A stretch of 64,000 nt of DNA from Candidatus Marispirochaeta associata (lineage in GTDB: Bacteria > Spirochaetota > Spirochaetia > JC444 > Marispirochaetaceae). The position numbers and the translations under genes are program-made. Shown here one piece after another: positions 16,887 through 25,029 of the stretch (the first letter of the stretch is position 1; every line of letters starts with the position of its first letter). The notes below the pieces were generated by a model that did not search any database, was not told where the DNA came from, and saw only the letters and a list, made by a program, of their open reading frames with translations. Location: positions 372,001 through 436,000 of the forward strand of contig JWTM01000424.1 in NCBI GenBank assembly GCA_001749745.1, written 5' to 3'.

Positions 16887-19004
16887 TTAGGCTCGCTCTT
16901 CCTGCTGCGGATCCGAGAGGAGCAGCACAAAGGAGCGGGAGCGCACCGGATAGCGGTCCTGATTCTTCAGCACTAAACTGCTTCCCATCTCATAGATATC
17001 GAGTTCGGCGGCGGTATCGATTTTTCGCTGCCATATCTTCCCGGAGGGAGCCGGAGCCAGTTTGAAAAGGATATCCTTATCGCTGGCGTTGAACATCAAG
17101 AAGAAATCGTTATCGTCCCGGTCGGCCTTAATTTCCACCTTGCTGCCGTCGATTAACACCGAGAGCAGGTTCTGTTTTCGGGTCCAGTCGACCTCTTTCA
17201 AGCGCTCGTCATACCAGGTGATATCCGGAAGCCCGTTGAGGCTTAAATCCTGGCCTGAGAAGAAATCCGAGCGTTTAAAGGCCGGATGGCGACGGCGGAA
17301 CTTGATTAACTCCCGGCAGAAGCGTTGGATATCCTCATGCTTCCGTAAGAAGCTCCAATCGAACCAGGATAGTTCGTTGTCCTGGCAATAGGCGTTATTG
17401 TTGCCTCGCTGGGTTCGCCGGAACTCATCACCGCCCAAGAGCATCGGCGTGCCCGTAGAGAGCAGGAGGGTGGCCAGGAAATTCTTGATCTGCCGATTTC
17501 GAAGCTCTTCGATACCGGATTCCAACTCGGCAACGGGTCCCTCGACGCCATAGTTACGGGAGAAATTGCTATTGTGGCCGTCGGCGTTCGCCTCGCCGTT
17601 GGCCTCGTTGTGTTTCTTCTCATAGCTCACCAGATCGTTCAGGGTGAAGCCGTCGTGTGAAGTTATGAAGTTGATGCTGTGAAAGGGTTTGCGACCCGTG
17701 GATAGATAGAGGTCGGAACTGCCGGAGAAGCGCATCGCCAGGGAGGATACATAACCCGGCTCGTTGGCCCAGAATCGCCGCAGGTCGTCGCGAAAACGGT
17801 CGTTCCATTCCGCCCAGCGACCGCCGGGGAAGCTCCCTACCTGGTAGGCCCCTGCGGCGTCCCAGGCTTCGGCGATCAGTTTGGTTTTACGCAGAATCGG
17901 ATCCTCGGCGATGCGTTCGATAATAGGCGGATTCTCGAGGAGTCTGCCCTTCGAATCCCGGCCCAGGATTGATCCCAAGTCGAAACGGAATCCGTCGACG
18001 TGCATCTCCATAACCCAGTAGTGAAGACAGTCGAGAATAAGGCTGCGCAGGATGGGATGGTTGCAGTTCATGGTGTTGCCGCAGCCCGAGTAGTTCATGT
18101 AATGCTGCCGGCTTTCGTCCAAGATATAGTAGATGCTGTTGTCTAAACCGCGGAAGGAGATGGTCGGGCCCTCTTCGTTGCCTTCGGCGGTATGGTTGAA
18201 GACGATATCCAAGATTACTTCAATCCCGGCCTTGTGCAGCTCGCGCACCATCTCCTTGAACTCGGCTACTTGTCCCCCGTGGGCGCCGGAGGCGGAGTAG
18301 AAAGCGGCGGGCGCGAAGAAGGCCATTGTGCTGTATCCCCAATAGTTGGTCAGATGTTTCCCGGTCTCGGGATTTGTGCGGAAAAGCTCGTGGGGATTGA
18401 ATTCCTGTATTGGCAGGAACTCGAGGCTGGTTATCCCCAGCTCCTTGAAGTAGGGGATTTTATCAATTACCGCCCGGTAGGTCCCCGGGTTAGCGTTTTG
18501 CGCCGACGGGTGTCGACTCAGACCGGCAAGATGTGTCTCGTAGATGATGCAGTCCCGCAGGGGGTAATTGAGGGGTTTGTCTCCCTGCCAATCAAAGTAA
18601 TCGTTTACAACGACGCACTTGGGCATCAACTCTCGCTTCCACTGCTTCCATGGGCGATCATGACTCAAGGCTTTGGCGTAGGGATCGATGAGCCGGGCCG
18701 AGGGGTCGAAGCGCTGGCCCTCGGCGGGCGAGCAGGGACCGTCTACCTGATAGAGGTAGAGCTGACCGGTCTTCAGTCCGTGGATCTGGATATGCCAAAT
18801 ATCTCCCGTGCGGTTCTGCTCCGGATCGAGTTCGTACTTCTCCGACGGTTCTAAATCATGGGCGTTCTCAAACAAGAGAAGGGTGACATTGGTCGCATTT
18901 CTGGAGAACAGACTGAACTGTATACCTCTCCCGGTTATGTATGCCCCCAAGGGTAGGGGATGACCCGGTTCGGAGAGATGTCCTCGGCTGGCTTGTGTAC
19001 TCAT
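16887..19004 (-). CDS. glgX: glycogen debranching enzyme / isoamylase (GH13)
   Basis: 705 residues with an N-terminal CBM48-type beta domain (about 15-120), a GH13 barrel and a C-terminal beta domain. Catalytic residues are the nucleophile Asp in VDGFRFDLGS, the acid Glu in KLIAEAWDA and the Asp in ITSHDGFTLNDL. It cleaves alpha-1,6 branches of glycogen limit dextrins. The ATG follows CCGGAGG directly, and a TATACT box (19014-19019, minus strand) ends only nine bases upstream, so the GGAGG is probably too close to serve. Single-gene unit. Confidence 0.95.
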   Translation of the reverse strand: MSTQASRGHLSEPGHPLPLGAYITGRGIQFSLFSRNATNVTLLLFENAHDLEPSEKYELDPEQNRTGDIWHIQIHGLKTGQLYLYQVDGPCSPAEGQRFDPSARLIDPYAKALSHDRPWKQWKRELMPKCVVVNDYFDWQGDKPLNYPLRDCIIYETHLAGLSRHPSAQNANPGTYRAVIDKIPYFKELGITSLEFLPIQEFNPHELFRTNPETGKHLTNYWGYSTMAFFAPAAFYSASGAHGGQVAEFKEMVRELHKAGIEVILDIVFNHTAEGNEEGPTISFRGLDNSIYYILDESRQHYMNYSGCGNTMNCNHPILRSLILDCLHYWVMEMHVDGFRFDLGSILGRDSKGRLLENPPIIERIAEDPILRKTKLIAEAWDAAGAYQVGSFPGGRWAEWNDRFRDDLRRFWANEPGYVSSLAMRFSGSSDLYLSTGRKPFHSINFITSHDGFTLNDLVSYEKKHNEANGEANADGHNSNFSRNYGVEGPVAELESGIEELRNRQIKNFLATLLLSTGTPMLLGGDEFRRTQRGNNNAYCQDNELSWFDWSFLRKHEDIQRFCRELIKFRRRHPAFKRSDFFSGQDLSLNGLPDITWYDERLKEVDWTRKQNLLSVLIDGSKVEIKADRDDNDFFLMFNASDKDILFKLAPAPSGKIWQRKIDTAAELDIYEMGSSLVLKNQDRYPVRSRSFVLLLSDPQQEERA

Positions 19005-19138
19005 CCTCCGGATAGTATACTAGTCATGGGCGTAATGTGCAGATATTTCTGAGGTTTTAAAGCAGAATAAACAGTAATTTCGTTTCTCGAGTTCCGCAGA
19101 TGTGTTATTTACTGCGCCCGCCACAGAGAGAGGAGCAG

Positions 19139-19534
19139 ATGTACGAGATAGTTTGGGAAGAGTTCCGTCGCAACACCATCCTGCGCGTCAGTTTCCGCAA
19201 CTGCACGCCGGAGGAGTTCAACGAAGGGGTCCTGAAGGCCCGGGAGCTGATTACCGCGCAAGCAGAGAAATCACTCCTGACTTTTTCGGAGTATTACAGC
19301 GTCAAGTGGACAGCTGAGACGATTAAGCTGCTGAACGAGGCGGCAAAGGCCCATGCGCCTTTCATTATCGCCTCGGCTTTTCGCCTGGACGGTCTTCTGA
19401 AGCCTATTTTCAAGGGCGCCTTAGCCTTTTCCGGGCGGAAGAATATGCGGGTCTTCGAGGATGACGGGGAAGCGAAGGGCTGGCTGGTAGAGCAGCGTAG
19501 AGACTGGGAGCTGCACCAGGCCCTGCAACGGTAA
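19139..19534 (+). CDS. STAS/SpoIIAA-like small protein
   Basis: 131 residues, start fixed by AGGAG (19131-19135). The alternation of strand and helix (TILRVSFRNCTPEEF, then KSLLTFSEYYSVKW, then APFIIASAFRLDGLLKPIF) resembles the STAS/SEC14-like family found in anti-sigma antagonists and in unknown bacterial proteins. No conserved phosphorylated Ser is obvious. It sits 29 bases upstream of the dehydrogenase and may be co-transcribed. The function is unknown. Confidence 0.5.
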   Translation: MYEIVWEEFRRNTILRVSFRNCTPEEFNEGVLKARELITAQAEKSLLTFSEYYSVKWTAETIKLLNEAAKAHAPFIIASAFRLDGLLKPIFKGALAFSGRKNMRVFEDDGEAKGWLVEQRRDWELHQALQR

Positions 19535-19563
19535 CAAGACATTTTTAGTCAAGGAGTATATTT

Positions 19564-20424
19564 ATGAACATCGCTTTTATTGGTATTGGTGTAATGGGCA
19601 AGAGTATGGCCTCCCACTTGATGGAGAAGGGACACACTCTCCACATCTATAATCGGACAAAATCGAAGGCCGAAGAGCTTATCGGCCGAGGGGCCAACTG
19701 GCATGATACCCCCGCCGGGGCGGCCGCAAAGGCGGAGGTTGTATTTACCATCGTCGGCTTTCCCAAGGATGTGGAAGAGGTATACCTGGGGGAGCAGGGT
19801 ATTCTAAAGGCTGTCGCCGCCGGTACGATCCTGGTCGACATGACCACCTCCGATCCGGCCTTGGCGGTGCGCATTGCCGAGGCTGCGGCCGCTAAGGATT
19901 GTTTAACCCTGGATGCTCCGGTCTCCGGCGGCGATACGGGGGCCAAGAACGCTACGCTGTCGATCATGGTCGGCGGCGATCGGACCGCTTTCGACAAGGT
20001 GTTGCCCCTCTTTGAGATCATGGGTAAAAACATCGTCTACCAGGGTGCTGCCGGTAGCGGACAGCACACGAAGATGTGTAACCAGATCGCCATCGCCGCC
20101 GGGATGCTGGGCGTGTGTGAAGCGGTTGCCTATGCGGAGAAGGCCGGTTTGGATCCGGATACGGTTTTAAAGAGCATTGAATCCGGCGCCGCCGGCAGTT
20201 GGTCCCTCTCCAACCTGGCCCCGCGGATGATTAAAGGAAACTTCGATCCCGGTTTCTACGTGAAGCACTTCATAAAGGATATGGGTATTGCTCAGGATTC
20301 CGCCGAGGCGATGGATTTCGACGCCCCGGGACTTAAATTAGCCCTGGAGCGATATCGGGAACTGGCGGCCAAGGGCGGGGAGAACTACGGTACCCAGGCC
20401 CTCTATAAACTCTACACTGAATAG
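19564..20424 (+). CDS. beta-hydroxyacid dehydrogenase (GarR / 3-hydroxyisobutyrate dehydrogenase family)
   Basis: 286 residues with AAGGAG before the start. The NAD(P) fold shows GIGVMGKSMA, the substrate loop DAPVSGGDTGAKNATLSIMV, and the catalytic Lys in GSGQHTKMCNQI. Members reduce tartronate semialdehyde or related acids, or oxidise 3-hydroxyisobutyrate and tetronates. It may serve the hydroxyacid locus at 4-16 kb, but the operon is separate. It converges with the chemoreceptor gene five bases away with no terminator visible between. Confidence 0.9.
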   Translation: MNIAFIGIGVMGKSMASHLMEKGHTLHIYNRTKSKAEELIGRGANWHDTPAGAAAKAEVVFTIVGFPKDVEEVYLGEQGILKAVAAGTILVDMTTSDPALAVRIAEAAAAKDCLTLDAPVSGGDTGAKNATLSIMVGGDRTAFDKVLPLFEIMGKNIVYQGAAGSGQHTKMCNQIAIAAGMLGVCEAVAYAEKAGLDPDTVLKSIESGAAGSWSLSNLAPRMIKGNFDPGFYVKHFIKDMGIAQDSAEAMDFDAPGLKLALERYRELAAKGGENYGTQALYKLYTE

Positions 20425-20429
20425 TCAGG

Positions 20430-22268
20430 TCAGGCGGGCGGAGAGTCCTCTTCGTCCGCCTCGACGATCTCTTCTTCCTCTTCCAATCTGAAATCCGCAA
20501 CCTGTTCGGTAAGCTTGAGGATAGTCGACACGTTTGCTTCGCCCAACCGGGAAATGCTTTCCGCGGTCGATGCGATCTCTTCCGCATTCCCCGAGACGCG
20601 GCCGATCTCCTGTTTTACCTCATCGGCGATCTGATTCACCGCCCTTAAGGCATCGCTGATCTCACCGGCGCCGGAACTCATCTCTTCCGAACCGCTCTTG
20701 ATCTCGCCGGATATGTCCATCAGGGATTCCACCGCTGAAAGAATCTGCTGAGTTCCGGCGGAGAGCTCCTGGGTGCTGTTGCTGATCTCGGTGAAGGCAT
20801 CCATGGCCGACGAGACCCCGTTGCGGATCGTGTTGAAAGCCGAGGAGGTGGATCTACTGGCATCGAGGGCGTCCTTAATCGATTCGATGATCTCCTGCAG
20901 GCGGCCGGATATCTCTTTCGAGTTCTCCCGGGTCGATTCGGCCAATTTTCGGATCTCATCGGCTACAACCGCGAAGCCCTTGCCCGCCTCCCCCGCATGA
21001 GCCGCCTCGATCGCGGCGTTCATGGAGAGCATATCGGTCTGGCTGGTAACATTCTCGATCACCTCGATCATGGCCTGCATATCGTCGATAGCGCTGCTGA
21101 CGCCGGTTATAAGGCTGTCGGTCTTGCGGACCTGTTCGGCGCCCTGATCGGTGATCTGAGACAAGACTTGAGAGGCGCGCATTCTCGTCTGGGCTACGCC
21201 GGCCACATTCTTGATCGAGGCGGCCATCTCCTCGATAGAGGCGGAGGTTTCGGTAACCGCACTGACCTGATTCTCGATCCCCTTGGCAAGATTGACGATG
21301 GTGGCCCGGATCTCATCCGCCGCTGCGGATGAGCCTTCGGTTTTCTGGTTGAGTCGGCGAATTCGTTCGCCCACTTCGGCGATACTCGTCTTGATGCGCT
21401 TGGTGGCCCGAATCGTCTCCTCGATTTCACCCTTTAGGTTGCCGGCTATCTCCTGACTGGCTCCGACGCTGGTACGAATATTGACGATGATCTCTCTGAA
21501 GCTGGTGATAGCCGTATCGAAGTTTTTCGCGAGACGTCCCATGAAGTCCCGGCTCTCAAAGCCGATCAGCTGGCGCAGATCCCCGGCGCCGATCTTGTCG
21601 GTTACGGTGAGGATCTCCGCCGTACGTTTCCTAAGCGCAAGGATGACCAGGACGCTGATAATGATTACGACCAGCAGGCTGCCGCCGATAATGCCGATCA
21701 AGGTGATAAAGGAGAGGAATATAAGATCTAGCACCTGAGCTCTTCCCAGTTGGGCGAACTCCTCATAGCTCTCTTTGAGAGATTCCAGCGCGGTTTCGGT
21801 GCGGGTGTCGTCTATCTGCACCAGTGCGTCGAGTTCCAAGGCGGACAAATCGTCCAGATCGTTGGTACTGATATAGTCGACCACCTGTTGGTACTTCCGG
21901 ACCATCTCGATAATGACATTCAGCTGCTGCTTCTCCGTGTCGCTGATTCCATCGAGATCTCCGTATTGGCGAAGATACTCCTTGGCCAGACCGATTTTAC
22001 CCAGGGCTGTCTGAGAGTAGCGGGCGTCTCGGCGGATGATGTAGTCCTTGAGATTGTGGATCACGCCTCCGTAGCCCAAGGTCTGCTGAATCTCAACAAA
22101 GAGTCGTGTCCGTTCCTCGAGCTGATCGTTGAGGGAATTGATCTCCTGGTCCAGGCCCTTGAGGTTCTGATATTGAAAGAAGACCATCAAGCCGAAAGCT
22201 GATAGGACCGTCAGGGAGAGGAATGCGATAAAAGAGTTTATCGATGTTTGCCGTTTGCGCCGATTCAT
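20430..22268 (-). CDS. methyl-accepting chemotaxis protein
   Basis: 612 residues. One membrane segment at about 13-35, a roughly 150-residue helical sensor domain, a second segment at about 185-212, HAMP, then the signalling coiled coil. The hairpin tip is [20 protein letters not shown] with [12 protein letters not shown] before it. It ends EDSPPA, so there is no CheR/CheB docking pentapeptide. The ligand is unknown. Its TATACT -10 box (22276-22281, minus strand) ends seven bases before the ATG without a ribosome site, so a leaderless mRNA is likely. Confidence 0.95.
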   Translation of the reverse strand: MNRRKRQTSINSFIAFLSLTVLSAFGLMVFFQYQNLKGLDQEINSLNDQLEERTRLFVEIQQTLGYGGVIHNLKDYIIRRDARYSQTALGKIGLAKEYLRQYGDLDGISDTEKQQLNVIIEMVRKYQQVVDYISTNDLDDLSALELDALVQIDDTRTETALESLKESYEEFAQLGRAQVLDLIFLSFITLIGIIGGSLLVVIIISVLVILALRKRTAEILTVTDKIGAGDLRQLIGFESRDFMGRLAKNFDTAITSFREIIVNIRTSVGASQEIAGNLKGEIEETIRATKRIKTSIAEVGERIRRLNQKTEGSSAAADEIRATIVNLAKGIENQVSAVTETSASIEEMAASIKNVAGVAQTRMRASQVLSQITDQGAEQVRKTDSLITGVSSAIDDMQAMIEVIENVTSQTDMLSMNAAIEAAHAGEAGKGFAVVADEIRKLAESTRENSKEISGRLQEIIESIKDALDASRSTSSAFNTIRNGVSSAMDAFTEISNSTQELSAGTQQILSAVESLMDISGEIKSGSEEMSSGAGEISDALRAVNQIADEVKQEIGRVSGNAEEIASTAESISRLGEANVSTILKLTEQVADFRLEEEEEIVEADEEDSPPA

Positions 22269-22275
22269 AGCTTAC

Positions 22276-22340
22276 AGTATAGAAAAAAGAGCATTTAGAA
22301 AAGACTCAAAATTGACATCCTGGAGTCCGGGGGGTACCAT
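22276..22340. promoter_or_regulatory. divergent leaderless promoters of the chemoreceptor and LuxR genes
   Basis: Leftward: TATACT (22281-22276) seven bases before the ATG at 22268. Rightward: TTGACA (22312-22317), 17 bases, TACCAT (22335-22340) and five bases to the ATG at 22346. The 77-base gap has no Shine-Dalgarno for either gene, so both messages are predicted to start at or next to their ATG. Confidence 0.55.
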
Positions 22341-22345
22341 GACGC

Positions 22346-23047
22346 ATGGCTACCGTCCAGATTCTCGACAGCGCCCGTAAAAGGCTGATCCGTCATCACC
22401 AGATCTATCTTCTCGGGGGCATCACCATCCAGAATCAGCTGATGCGGGATTTCTTTCAGTATGAGCTGCAGCTCTACCCGGGTTTGAGTCCGGATATTAA
22501 GGCTTTTCCGGTATCCTCCACCCTGAACGGCGGCCGCAGGCTCATTCTGATTGATTGTCTGGACCGGGAAATGGAGAGCTTTTTGGCCGGCAGAGAGCTG
22601 CAGGAGCGCATTCTACCCAACTTCCAGCTCAGCGCTTTCTATAATCTTACAACCCGCTGGGGAAAGGAGCGGGAGGCTATCAATCTCGGCGTTCAAGGCT
22701 TCTTTTACCGGAGCGATAATCTCGAGATCCTGAGCGAGGGGATCTTTACGCTCTTCACCGAAGGGCTCTGGATCCCAAGGGGGGGGCTCTTCGAGCCCTT
22801 AGAGGAGGAGTATGAGGAAGAAGGTGAGGATGATCTGGCGCCCATGGACGGCAGTGAGGTTGTCTTGACCCGGCGGGAGAAGCAGATTCTGCATGTCCTC
22901 GGCCGCGGATTGGCGAATCGGGCCATCGCGGAGGAGCTCGGTATCGGGGAGACAACGGTTAAGACCCATATCTATAATATCTATCGTAAGATCGGCGTGA
23001 GCCGGCGCTCCGAAGCGGTTCTTTGGGCGGTTAAACATAATCGCTAA
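22346..23047 (+). CDS. CsgD-like LuxR-family transcriptional regulator with degenerate receiver
   Basis: 233 residues. Residues 165-230 are a LuxR/NarL helix-turn-helix (LTRREKQILHVLGRG, NRAIAEELGIGETTVKTHIYN). The N-terminal 145 residues resemble the CsgD receiver: LILIDCLDRE in place of the phospho-Asp strand and GVQGFFY in place of the Lys loop, so normal phosphorylation is doubtful. An acidic linker (about 150-165) joins the domains. It is divergent from the chemoreceptor gene. CsgD proteins control biofilm matrix; the target here is unknown. Confidence 0.78.
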   Translation: MATVQILDSARKRLIRHHQIYLLGGITIQNQLMRDFFQYELQLYPGLSPDIKAFPVSSTLNGGRRLILIDCLDREMESFLAGRELQERILPNFQLSAFYNLTTRWGKEREAINLGVQGFFYRSDNLEILSEGIFTLFTEGLWIPRGGLFEPLEEEYEEEGEDDLAPMDGSEVVLTRREKQILHVLGRGLANRAIAEELGIGETTVKTHIYNIYRKIGVSRRSEAVLWAVKHNR

Positions 23048-23429
23048 TTAAGATTGTGCAGTATTGCTTAAATACCTAATAAGTTTAATATGTCTAATAT
23101 ATATATCAATATGCCGTATACTAGCCGAATCAACTAAATAATTCATCAAAAAGGATGAGAAAAAAACACCGAAAATCATACTTTAGTCGTATATGGCGAT
23201 GCCGGTCGGCATGCTATTTTCATGGTGTACTATTAAAAAAGAGAATTATCTAAGAGAAACGTATATCTCGCTAAAGTGGGTCTGTAAAACGAAGATTTGA
23301 TAACGAATGTAAAGAGATAGAAACGATAAGTAAGTAGGTAGAAGTAATAAAGCGATCGATAGAAGGTTGATTACAAGAAGACGATTGATGTGAAAGTGTA
23401 ATATGCTGTTTCTTGTTGAAAGGCTCCCC
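23048..23429. other. 382-base AT-rich gap without a protein gene
   Basis: This stretch is far richer in A+T than its neighbours. No reading frame with a ribosome site and coding character was found; a 32-codon basic frame at about 23155 is probably chance. It contains TATACT (23117-23122) and a three-way-junction structure at 23166-23228. The right half is purine-rich on the plus strand. A regulatory RNA or a foreign remnant is possible. Confidence 0.6.
23166..23228 (+). ncRNA. possible structured RNA, three-way junction
   Basis: ACACC+GAAAAT (23166-23176) pairs with ATTTTC+GGTGT (23216-23228) across a two-base bulge. Inside are hairpins ATAC/GTAT (23178-23192) and ATGCC/GGCAT around GGTC (23099+ series, 23199-23212). 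A TATACT box lies 44 bases upstream. The fold is read by eye only and no known riboswitch class is recognised. The strand is a guess from the promoter. Confidence 0.3.
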
Positions 23430-25007
23430 TCACCGAGGGGGGTCTTCTTTTTTCTGAAGGTTCAACAGATATCCTGCGCTGCGCAGCTCTTTGAGGAACC
23501 TTTCCATATCATCATCTCTGACGGCAAGTCTCCCCCCTTCTACCTTTAAATAGAGACCGCGCAGCTCTTCCCGTCGCAGCAGTAGCTCGAGAAAATTCCT
23601 ATCGGCCTCGAGAGTGAAGATCTGATAGCCCGCTTCCGGTTTCAGGGAGAAGCGGCGGGAGTCAAGATCGCTGAAAAGCCTCTCCCAGGCGGGAGGTATC
23701 GGTTCCATGCTGAGCCGGCGGAGCAGCTCCAAGGCTGTCTCCAGGCTCTCGGGGTCCGGACAAGCAGTAAAAAGCGAGGCCGGGGTGATTCGATAACAGC
23801 CCGGGGCGACGGGAGCTCCTATCCTCTGGAGCAGCTTTCCCGCTCGGGTTGAATGACCTTCGATCCTGGCTAATTCGCCCTCCTTCGCCAATTGAATCGG
23901 TGCTGTCCCTTTCCAGACCGGGGCCGGCTTATCGGGGTGAAAAAGGTAGCTTCCGAAGGTTGATAATCGGAAACGCCCGATTCCCTCCCAGGGAGTAAAG
24001 CGGCGCTTCTCCGGCATGTATTCCAGTTCCAAGGCTCCCAAAAGGTAGAGCAGCCCGAGACCGCCGAAGACCAGCGGGATGAGGCAGGCATCGCGGAGAC
24101 GCGCAGGTGTGTCGAGGTAGCACTGTTCCTCCCGCCGGCCGCTGTCGCCCAGGTAGTTGCGATAACTACTCCGGCTCTCGAAATAGAGGTAGTCCGCCGC
24201 ATAGTCCTCGTCGATGTAGGCCGCCGCTTCCATGCGCGAGGCAAGGAGCACGGCGAATCCCCGGGCATCGATCCACTCATCTCCTACACTCTTGAGGAGG
24301 CTCAATAGGAGAGTCCATATCTCTCCGCGCCGCTCCTGCGGCGGCGCCGGGTGGGATCGGGCGTGCAGATGAGGCAAGAGAGCCTGAGTCCAGGCATCGC
24401 CCATCCCGCCGTCGAAGTCGCGGATGGATTCTGCCGACCGGGCCGGAGTCGCTTCCTCCTCATCCAGATCGATGCTGAAAAGCTTCAGCAGCGCAATCAG
24501 CGCTTGGGGATCTGCCGGGTAGAGTTCCCGGGGCAGACTGCCGGGAAGGTTGTCGGCGTCGCTCGGTTGCTCGAAAAGGGCCGGGAGCTCATCTTCCAGA
24601 CTGAAGAGCCTGCTTGTATCTTCAGGCGCATCGGTTGCGCAGTAGGAAACATCGACATCGGCCAGCAGGAGCTTCCCCAGCTCGGGTGCTATCGGCGTCG
24701 TCCCGCTTTGGAGCAGGATTCCGACGGCTCCGGCCTCTTCCCGGAAATCGAGCGACTCCTCCTCTTCCAAGGACTCTCCGCTCAGTATCTCCAGAAAGCG
24801 GATCCTAAGCGCCCGGGGAATCTCCTCTAACAATCGCCTGCGCAGCCGTTTCTTGCTGAGCTCTTCGGCTGCATCCGCCGCGGAGGCCGAGGCAAAGAGC
24901 GACGCATTGCCGCCGCAGCCCGCCTGTCGACAGAACCGCTCGAGGAGTTCCTGTGAGTAGGAGGCTTCTAAGGATCGGCTTAACTCTTGTTTTTCCCGCT
25001 TTGTCAT
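23430..25007 (-). CDS. uncharacterised SNF2-associated protein, possibly helicase-associated (XPB N-terminal-like)
   Basis: 525 residues, acidic, no signal or membrane segment. A segment near residues 390-510 (GCYRITPASLFTA, then PPAWERLF, FTLEADRNFLELLL, LYLKVEGGRLAVRDDD) recalls the helicase-associated domain of XPB/Ssl2-type proteins. The N-terminal 120 residues are helical and basic/acidic mixed. It starts 22 bases after the SNF2 helicase stop, so the pair is an operon and probably a complex. The family is only tentatively recognised. Confidence 0.5.
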   Translation of the reverse strand: MTKREKQELSRSLEASYSQELLERFCRQAGCGGNASLFASASAADAAEELSKKRLRRRLLEEIPRALRIRFLEILSGESLEEEESLDFREEAGAVGILLQSGTTPIAPELGKLLLADVDVSYCATDAPEDTSRLFSLEDELPALFEQPSDADNLPGSLPRELYPADPQALIALLKLFSIDLDEEEATPARSAESIRDFDGGMGDAWTQALLPHLHARSHPAPPQERRGEIWTLLLSLLKSVGDEWIDARGFAVLLASRMEAAAYIDEDYAADYLYFESRSSYRNYLGDSGRREEQCYLDTPARLRDACLIPLVFGGLGLLYLLGALELEYMPEKRRFTPWEGIGRFRLSTFGSYLFHPDKPAPVWKGTAPIQLAKEGELARIEGHSTRAGKLLQRIGAPVAPGCYRITPASLFTACPDPESLETALELLRRLSMEPIPPAWERLFSDLDSRRFSLKPEAGYQIFTLEADRNFLELLLRREELRGLYLKVEGGRLAVRDDDMERFLKELRSAGYLLNLQKKEDPPR

Positions 25008-25029
25008 GATTCTTTCTCTTTCCGCCGGT

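Noticed and set aside
23400..23460. Bidirectional terminator at the end of the SNF2 partner gene
   Set aside because: CCCCTC/GAGGGG can pair and a T-rich run follows on the plus strand, but that run is coding sequence of the minus-strand gene, and no T run follows on the minus strand.
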